The notes below the pieces were generated by a model that saw only the letters and a list, made by a program, of their open reading frames with translations, was not told where the DNA came from and did not search any database. From NCBI GenBank assembly GCA_017506865.1, contig JAFCMP010000445.1:1302001-1366000 (forward strand): DNA of 64,000 nucleotides, read 5' to 3'. Shown here one piece after another: positions 56,050-64,000 of this stretch. Origin of the DNA: Tribonema minus. Lineage: Eukaryota > Sar > Xanthophyceae > Tribonematales > Tribonemataceae. The translations under genes were made by a program, and so were the position numbers. Each line of letters starts with the position of its first letter. Position 1 is the first letter of the stretch.

Positions 56050-58662
56050 GCTGGTGAATGTGGCGGTGCACACGCGGCGTCGGCCAATGAGCGTTCAAAC
56101 CGTTGCGCGTTGTGACAGTTTCACATGTGAGTACCGGCCAATGGTCTATCACGGCGCAGGCACAGCAGCGCACTGTGCCCATACTGCCGCTGTCATCGAC
56201 GCTGCAGCAATGATGTAAAAAGTTGCACCAGGCCCTGTAGCACTATTCGCCAAAGTGTGGCGGTTCCGGCACGTTGTTGAGATGTTGAGATGTGCAGTGC
56301 CACAATGACTCATCGGACAATGTTTCACTGTAAGTGCTACTCCACTGCACTGCGATTCTGCGGCATTGGTGTGGCCAAATCAAATCAAAATGAAGATTCA
56401 CCAATTTGTACACCAAGTCTTCCATTTGCGGTGCTTTGTGGCTTGGCAGCTTGAGGTGTGATCCATTATGATACTAGTAGTGGCCATGATGTATGCTCAG
56501 CTGTATACAGCCATTATGGTATCATACATGATGATAAGGGCCGTTCTGCGCTGAGGCTTTTTACGTGAATATAGATGAAAAACAGTGAATGTTGTGGCAT
56601 ATTGCAGATGGATTCACAGCGCCCTTTGGAGGGCCGTGAAGAACAATTAAGTGAATGAATACGAAACCAGCCAATCAGATTGCGCCCAGCTGGTGATGAG
56701 GGTCGCTGGCCGTGCGTCACTCAGCACGCCCAGGCATGGCGAGAGTGGCTGTGCTGCGCCATGACTACATGATACCGAGCCGCTGCTGCCCGCGCCACGA
56801 GCGGTGTGCTGAAGGGCTGTACCTGCGCTGGTCGCTAGCGCTGCGAGTGACGTCGCGTTGGCCACGTATGTGAAAATTACGGCGCTGTACAGAACGCGGT
56901 TTAGAATTCACGCTTGGATTCACGGCGCAAACTGGCTGTGCAGAACGGGTCTAATTATTCATGTGTGTCAAAGTGATGAAATTGTCACAATCATTCTTGA
57001 CAATGATGCTAGACTAAGTGCCAACTTCAGCACGACCATCTTACAGCTACCACCATGATGATGCATCATCGATCCACTAGTAGCACCAATTTAACATTGC
57101 AAGCATGCGATGCGGATGGTCACAGGGTTACAGTGCCATCTTTAAGTTATACGCCACTGTGACAGCTGCCACTCAGTGGAGCCACTCAATGATGATCCTG
57201 GGCATCATGGTGTGGCTACCTTCAGCGCATTCAATTTGCATTGAGCGATGATTGATTGGAGCGGTGAGCCTCAAATTTGGGCAGCGGCAGAGGTGCCACT
57301 GGTTTCAGTTGTATAAAGGCCTTAGGCTGTCATGACCATGGCATTATATATGTACATAGGCTGAGCCTGTGTCCGCGCATGCATACATGCAGTATGAGCT
57401 GGGCACGCCCGCACAGGGTCTGATGATATCCACATTGACAGTGTGATGATTTTGGCTTGCAAGTGGCACCGTGAGTGAGCATTAAATTTTGTGTTGAAGT
57501 TATGGACTTCATACATCATGCTGTTCCGCGCGCACACTGGAGACGACCATCCTACTGAATTCCTGCAGCAACGTTGCAACGTTGGCTGCTAACCCTACTG
57601 TAAGCTACTATAGGCGCCTTTAAAAGAATTTGAAGTTCAAGTTTAACTTACTAGTAGCTCGAATCTTAAACATCAACGATTGTCTGCCTGAAGTATGGTG
57701 TACATAGATATCTCCTGGCTGTACATGCCATAGTGTGCATGTGCCTGTCAGACCGAGTGAGTGGTGACAACCGCGTGTGACAGTGTCCATGATGATCCCG
57801 GCGCGTGCACATATGTGCCACAGTGCCTACATATATATGGTGCACCACTTTGAAATTTTCAAGAACTTGATAGATATATATATATGTAGTACCGACATAA
57901 TATGTTGTTCGTACTTTGAAATAAATTCTCGCTCAGGGCGCGAAAAAGCCCAGATGATTGGCATCTAGCTTTAAGGAATGTACATGTCGTATGACAGTCT
58001 GAAAGTGTCGCAACGACAACCACTCAAACGCCGCCGCCGCCAAATGGCATCTCGGGGTCCTCCCCTACGTCCTCCTTCGTACTTTTATTGATTTCGCTTC
58101 GCTAGGGGCGCAAACCGCCGTCTCTTTGGATGTGCATACTTGTCGGTTTTTGCTCAGGGCGTGTCATTTCAGGTACCGAGATGCACTGTGCTGACAACAA
58201 ACGTACCTGGGCGCACAGGCGAGAGCTAGCTAGCCCAGACGGTGTGATGTGTACTGTTAGTCTACACGTGTCATGTGAGGATCTGGAAGACGTCTCAATG
58301 ACAATCACTTCAAGATGATATCGGCTTTTGTCGACAAAAGCCATCCCCCCCCACTACATGTATACATCCTCATTCATCTGTCCGCCCCCTTTGGACTCTG
58401 CTGAAGCACCATGTGGAGCGCTGCCGTCTCAAGGAGCCGACTTTCGTCTCAACTGCATGCATATCTCAACATGTGGCTCAATAGATGCAGAGGTATCAAC
58501 GGTGTGCAGAAGGACATCGCAGTTTCTCAATGCTTCGAACGTTCGGTGAGACACACTCCAAAGCTCCGCTTTTCGAACGTTCGGCGAGACAAACTTCAAG
58601 CTCCCAGGGGGTTCTGTAAATTCCAAATGCCTGACAAACAGTGTTCAAACAAAACAACAAGC
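55431..58662. other. Intergenic, no supported gene
   Basis: The first 800 bp are GCA/CAG-rich, probably the 3' flank of the C3orf33-like gene. I see no splice-bounded coding sequence. There is a short decayed duplication at 58536-58600 (TTCGAACGTTCGG..AGACA twice). Confidence 0.45.
56013..56045. repeat. (CAG)11 microsatellite
   Basis: A perfect CAG run of 33 bp in the intergenic region. Confidence 0.92.
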
Positions 58663-59064
58663 ATGCGTGCATCTACGGCTCGCAGCGCGGCATTTCTGCT
58701 GACAGCGCTCATCACGAGGGGTCCAGCGCAATGTTATGCAGCAGCAGCCGCGTGCAGGTGCAACCCTTTTCTTGAGGAGTTGCCTGCGGACGTGCACTAC
58801 CGTGAGGTTGGCGACACCTCTACCTGCCCACAGCCGGCCTGCCCGGTAAGTTGCTTTGCTGCACGCTATCCCTTCATCACGTTGTCTACATTACAGAACG
58901 GTGCATGGGACGCAAGGATGAATGCCCGGCTTTAGCTGGTCCGCATCCTCCTGAAACAGGCCTCGCCCAAGGGGGTCATCCTGGTAGCATCAGTCAGAGC
59001 GTGCCAGAGCGGTCTGCGGCCGGACACGGATCTGAAACTGGGTGGCACAAGCGCGGCACTGTAG
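58663..59064 (+). CDS. Probable small secreted or lumenal protein, two exons
   Basis: Exon 1 (58663-58845) encodes a signal peptide (MRASTARSAAFLLTALI, then a likely cleavage after AQCYA), followed by a Cys-containing part (CRCNPFLEELPADVHYREV, then STCPQPACP). It ends at a strong donor, CCG/GTAAGT. Exon 2 (58960-59064) after GAAACAG continues in phase 0 with SPKGVILVASVRACQSGL and ends LKLGGTSAAL and a TAG. The second exon recalls ILEI/FAM3-type domains only faintly. An alternative acceptor at 58895 gives a shorter tail (NGAWDARMNARL). A further coding-like ORF at about 59268-59468 may be another exon if the TAG is skipped. Confidence 0.5.
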
Positions 59065-59231
59065 TGGCCGCCGCTTTACATCGTATCACGATCTTACAAG
59101 AAATCCTTTCAGAATCTGCACTACCAGTGAAGTCAACCGTCACACTGTGACAGTGTGTCGGGCTTCACGCGTGAATGAATCAGATGCATGAGAGCCATTC
59201 TGTACGGCTGGTGCAGCCTTAATTTCTGGCG

Positions 59232-59468
59232 TTGATTCACGTGCCAGCGTTCCATACGACAGCAGCAATCGTGTGGTTCATCGAACGTGACCTGCGTCAG
59301 AGGTCGCTGACGACGCAGCGCATGCTACGGCGCCAGAGCGGTGCTGCTGGCCCTAGCAGCATTTCCACAGGCCACGGCACGCGCAACGACAGCAGCGCAA
59401 GCCACTATGCCTCGCCAGCGAGCGCCTGGCGCACGCACTATGGTCGGCCGCGCCGTCTTGATTGGTAG
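59232..59468 (+). CDS. Coding-like ORF, possible last exon
   Basis: The open frame has a hydrophobic start (AIVWFIERDLRQRSL) and a Ser/Arg-rich end (SAWRTHYGRPRRLDW and a TAG). CAG acceptor-like sites lie at about 59255-59262. Base composition fits the exons nearby. No family was recognised. Confidence 0.3.
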   Translation: MIHVPAFHTTAAIVWFIERDLRQRSLTTQRMLRRQSGAAGPSSISTGHGTRNDSSASHYASPASAWRTHYGRPRRLDW

Positions 59469-60149
59469 ATGCTCTCGCACTTCTTTCATTACACCATGTT
59501 CCGTTCATCGAGCCTGAAAGGTCGTCGTGAAAGTCACGTTATGCGGCATTTCATGATCGACGCCACTGTTTTTCATGATATTTCACGCCAACTTGGGACG
59601 TACAGAGTGGCTCTGATGATTGTGATCGTTGACATCACTGTGAAACACAGTCTGTCAGAATGCCTTCAGCGACCTCGAATAAAGCAATTTGCAACGCACT
59701 CAGCGACCTCGAATAAAGCAATTTGCAACGCACTCAGTAAGATCAATCATTTTCCATGCCGCATTGAATTTCTTATTCACATCAGATTCTTGTAAACAAC
59801 AAGGCTTATGTAGCGCATAATATGCATATTATTCATTATTAAGTCCTTCAATTGAATGATCAAATGTCACAGTGCACTATGGTTACGGTAGTACTACTAG
59901 TAGCATCGCGTGTGCCCTATGCTTTAAGGGCTTGCTCAGTGGGAGCGTCACCTGCCTCAGGCTTGCCTGCATTTGCACATTGACACTCTTGCACGGGATC
60001 TGGTGGTGGGGCGTCTCGCTGGCCAGTAGGCTTCGGAGTACCGTGGGCCAAAAGGCCCGGCCCCGTATTTTGATATTCCTTTAGGAGGAGACTCAGTCTG
60101 AGAGAAAGGCCCCGTGTTTTAACACAAATTGAAAGTGAGTTTCACATCA

Positions 60150-60392
60150 TATGACATCATGATGATATTGAATTATAAAAATGATTGAAACACTTGAATC
60201 TTGAATTATAAAAATGATTGAACCACTTGAATATTTATAATTGAACCACTTGAATATTTCAAGTGGTTCAATCATTTTTATAATATTTCAAGTGGTTCAA
60301 TCATTTTTAAATTTAAAAGATCATCATGATGTATAATATTTCAAGTGGTTCAATCATTTTTATAATTCAATATCATCTGATTCATGATGTCA
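60150..60392. repeat. Palindrome built from a 25-bp unit
   Basis: Three forward copies of AAAATGATTGAACCACTTGA plus AT-rich ends (60177-60255) are followed by three inverted copies (60256-60370). The outer arms (ATGACATCATGATGATATTG and its complement) extend the inverted repeat to about 240 bp. Confidence 0.9.
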
Positions 60393-61638
60393 TTGATCAG
60401 ATTGTCATATTTGTGGTAAGTTAACTCTGAAAGCGTCGTTACTAAGTAGTACGTTTGGTTTGCCTTGAAGTTCAGTAGTGCACTTTTTCATACTATCCAT
60501 GATGGCATGATGATTGGATGGTTGTTAGACCTACAATAAAAGTGTATTTAGAACTTGAAAACTGCATTTTTAAAACTGCATTTTTTAACTCAAAGTTCAA
60601 AGTCTAATAGCGAGGTTCGTGTGGCACATGTCATTGAGGCGAGATATCAAAGCAAATATTTAACAAAATGCTGAGGCTTACTACTGTACTGTAACAATCG
60701 GACTCAGGCTGAGTATATTATGACTCTATTTTGTTGCGTAATTTATAAGAAGTCAGCAAGTCAAGAGGCTTTGTTGCCCCAGCATCATGATGGCTTTCTT
60801 TCATGTGATTCAATCGGAGGTTTAAACCTCCTACTGTAACATCAACTTGAAGTACTAAATTAAATAGTACATTTGACAACAGTAACTGTGTCACATTAGA
60901 TTGAATCATAATCATTGATTGATATGTACATATTATTATTGCACAATTTGCACAATCATGATGTCATGCCTGTCAAACTTCGTGTCACACTGGCAGTGTA
61001 GTGCTTGTTTATTCAATTCGGAACGAAGTCCACCAATGCAATTCGGAACAAAGTCCACCAATGGCAAAGTACACTTAGTCAAACTTGATTGAAGTGATCA
61101 AATAATTAAAATGCAGTGCCAGGAGCAAGTTCTTCAGAGTACCATCATGATCATCATGAATCATGATCATCACATAATGATTGACATGGTGCTGCTGATT
61201 CTTCTTCTGAGTCAGCATGCTGACATCAGATTCTGTCACACTTGCTGTTTAAACTTATAGTTTTTTAAATTCAATCTAAGTTAGTTAATGGCGACTACAA
61301 CTACTAGGCTAGCTAAGCCTAAGGTTCATGCCACAGACTGAGTCACACTGTTCGATTTGCATCATGACACACTTTTGAAACAGAATCGATCTGATTCTCA
61401 GACTCAGTGACTGAGTGAATTAATAATTAAATTTCAAAATGCTAATCTTCAAGAAGTTCCAGATCGGACCCACTGGGCCACTGTGACAGCTGTAAACCTT
61501 CAGATTCAGAATCTGATCTAAGATGGAGCACTGCTCAAACTCTAAGTTTATGCTCTAGTACCTGTGAGTGCTACCTGTCAGTGAATACATTCGTGATGCT
61601 CAGATATCAAGCACTTGAGACTTCTGTACTACCAGACT

Positions 61639-62036
61639 GAATTATTTGGGGCAATCCCTGGATACTAAAAGGCACCACAGGACATTAATGCAATGATCAA
61701 GTTGAAGATTGCACAACCATTTGACCGAACATCAACAGTTCGCTTCAGCTCGCTCTGCGGATGATGGTGCGATCTTCAAACTTCAAATTGGACAAACTTG
61801 ACTCGAGACGCTACTGTAATTGAAGTACAACTTCAAGTTGAAGTTTAACATCAACTGTCACGCTCAGTATTGACCATCATCTTCAATTTGAAGTTTGACG
61901 GTTGCATCACCGTCCGCACAGCATCCTGAAGCGAACTGTTGCTGTTCAGTCGAATGATTGTGCAATCTTCAACTCGATCATTGCATTAATGTCCTGTGGT
62001 GCCTTTTAGTATCCGGGGATTGCTCCAAAAAATTCT
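61639..62036. mobile_element. Foldback (MITE-like) element, about 400 bp
   Basis: The ends are inverted repeats of more than 110 bp: GGGGCAATCCCTGGATACTA at the left and GGAGCAATCCCCGGATACTA at the right on the other strand, continuing through AAAAGGCACCACAGGACATT. The centre holds the ACTTCAAGTTGAAGTTTAAC motif. There is no ORF. A target-site duplication is not clear because the flanks merge with AT-rich sequence. Confidence 0.8.
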
Positions 62037-62833
62037 TTTAAAATTTTTATTGAATTTTTAAAAATTTAAAAGCTAAGCAAATCCTAAAACCATTAGTCTT
62101 TCAAATTGGTTTTGAATCCGTAATGTAATTTAATCTACCAGAATGTTTTCTCACCAAAATTTGTCAAATTGAATTACTTAGGAGCTGGACCACTAGGGGG
62201 AGACAAACAAGTTATTTATTAGTCCTTGGAGCGGCAGCGGTCATTCCACGCCTGGCCCAATCGAGACCTCACTGACACAGTCAGACGGAAGCTGAGTTCC
62301 GTTTGACAATGTCTCATTCGTTGTTTACTGTTGATTGCGTGCTCACCTGATCCCCAACAGGAATCGCCCGAGTTTGCGACAGCCGAGCTTTGCTCCGGAG
62401 ACATGGGCTGCCCCAGCAGGTGAGCTTCTAGTCCCCATAGAATTTCAAAGTATAGATCGGTACACACTGTCAGTTGCTGTAGAGCCATAGTGATTGACAA
62501 TTGAGCGTTTTTTATAAATCACAAATTCAATGCTGGGCCAATTTTTTTACTACTTACACTGAGTCTCGCCATCCACTCTCACGCTGGTTTGAACTTCAAC
62601 TTCTCTTAGACTCTTTGAATAATGAAGTGCTAAGCCTTCAAGTACTCAAAGCTGCAGGCTGAGCCCTGCGTTATTGATTACCTCTGAATCAGCATCATGT
62701 TGAAATGCTGCAGCAAGCGCTGGCAGGTTCAAGTTGAAGGTTTTCATAAACACAATGTCATGCCATCATGGTCAATTTGAAAATGGTCGTATGCTGCCAT
62801 CAAGACTACAGTGCTTGCAAAATCAGCTCTTTT

Positions 62834-62906
62834 TTCTTTCCTCCCATTTCAATGCAAATCTTGGATCTTTTTTCTTTCCTCCCATTTCAATGCAAATCTT
62901 GGATGG
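62834..62906. repeat. Short tandem duplication
   Basis: The string CTTTCCTCCCATTTCAATGC followed by AAATCTTGGAT occurs twice, about 43 bp apart. Confidence 0.85.
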
Positions 62907-64000
62907 TCAACTTGAAGCCTGAGATGTCTCCAAAAATTGTGCGGCGCCGATAGCTTCTTGGCAAGTTGCTAACAGTATCACTAAGCTGTCTCTGTCACAG
63001 CGCCCGCCTGACAGCCTGAGTGTTAGTGGCTGCAGCTGTCGCAGTAACTGGTAGGCCTTCACTGACAAGTTGTTTATACATATACCAAGAAAACGACCCT
63101 GAAAGCCCAAATGCTGTGCAACCGATACGATTGTCCAGTAGTAGCCTCCAGCCTGAGGGCAGAAGTATCATCTAAGTTGGGTGAGTCAGAAGTCCGTAAC
63201 GGTTGCAGTACCGGGCCTGTGTCAGCGACATCTGCTGACACAGCTCCCTTTGCAGGCTTCCTGCAGTTGACGGTGATCCTAATGTGATATCATGCTTCAA
63301 TGGTGATATTTACACTTCAACAAGCGAACAGTATTAGTGAATGCAAGTACAGTAACTTCAACAAGCTAATAGTATTAGTAAATGCAAGTACAGTAACTCT
63401 TTAGAACAATAATTATTAAATTTCTGAACGTGCAACGCCACGGCTCACCAAGTCGAATTTTAGCTTACTAATAGCTTCACTCAACAGTTAGTTCAACTTG
63501 GCAGGTGCGTCCGACACGGAGGCCAACCTCAGGCTGTTTGCAATCACTGACAACTTCAAAGTTTGCGCGACTTGACTGACCTTTCTTTGGCAAAAATTGG
63601 TGTTCAGTTGCATTTGGACTTTCACGGTTTTGTTGGGGCGCAGCGAGCAGCTGCAACAGTTACTGTCACAGGTGGTGTGAGAGATACTATCAGGACTCAC
63701 TGACATATTAAATGGTTCATAACATCAAGTTGTTGGACTGCGTTGAGCAATGCTCCACACAGTGTCACACTGCCAGGCCCTGCTGTTGTTCTGCCGCCAC
63801 GCAGACGGCGCTCGCACAGACTAGTCATTAGGCAGGAACTGCTTCTGAGGGTCGTACGCGTACTATTTCCAAAAAGTCAGATTGAAGCCTGCTCAGGCCT
63901 AACTTGAATTTTGCATTTGAAATATTCCTGCCATCCATTTGTCCATTTGTCACATGTACTACCGGGTAATAATAATAATTGAAATAATAATTATTATTAT

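Larger units (their letters stand above)
59800..64000. other. AT-rich, gene-free tract with many palindromes
   Basis: Composition shifts from GC-balanced to clearly AT-rich at about 59.8 kb and stays so to the window end. No ORF here looks like coding. The tract is full of short palindromic strings (for example ATGATCATCATGAATCATGA near 61146) and of ACTTCAAGTTGAAG-like motifs. No tRNA or rRNA is recognised, so I do not think it is organelle DNA, but I cannot exclude it. Confidence 0.5.

Noticed and set aside
59800-64000. Inserted organelle DNA
   Set aside because: AT-rich, but no rRNA, tRNA or organelle protein fragments could be recognised.

Overview
This is a eukaryotic nuclear window. 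It holds intron-rich genes with long introns, canonical GT-AG splice sites plus one GC-AG intron, scattered TTAGGG-type motifs, minisatellites and old duplications. One gene starts with a signal peptide whose predicted cleavage site reads A-C-A / W-R-P. This matches the A-x-A / [F,W,Y,L]-x-P import motif of proteins sent to red-derived complex plastids, so I infer an alga of the stramenopile, haptophyte or cryptophyte kind. The ankyrin-type repeats at the left edge are also common in such protists. I cannot name the genus.

Layout. 0-0.8 kb: the end of an ankyrin-type repeat gene, interrupted by one in-frame stop. 3.4-20.6 kb: minus-strand genes. These are a CoA-binding (YccU-like) protein, two orphan exons, a ten-exon plastid-targeted protein loosely like PAP/fibrillin, and an unrecognised seven-exon gene. 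21.9-35.3 kb: a repeat-dominated region with a 2.8 kb segmental duplication, several long inverted repeats and an alanine-rich ORF family. 35.3-39.4 kb: no gene I can support. 39.5-55.4 kb: a head-to-head pair. NECAP (endocytic adaptor) reads left, and a C3orf33-like membrane protein with a nuclease-like (SNase) fold reads right; about 200 bp separate their start codons. 58.7-59.1 kb: a probable small secreted protein. 59.8-64 kb: an AT-rich, gene-free, palindrome-rich tract.

Exons were assembled by hand from splice sites, phase agreement and family similarity. For the CoA-binding, NECAP and C3orf33-like genes every junction agrees in phase and the joined protein follows the family from end to end.

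The main discovery candidate is a pattern shared by these genes. At least nine exons are flanked by one or more tandem copies of one of their own splice junctions (exon end plus adjoining intron). The clearest case is a 110-bp, five-unit array at 50.15-50.70 kb. Its exon-derived part is identical in all five units, while its intron-derived part has clearly diverged. This suggests that introns here grow by repeated duplication across splice sites, and that some copies are kept under constraint or homogenised.
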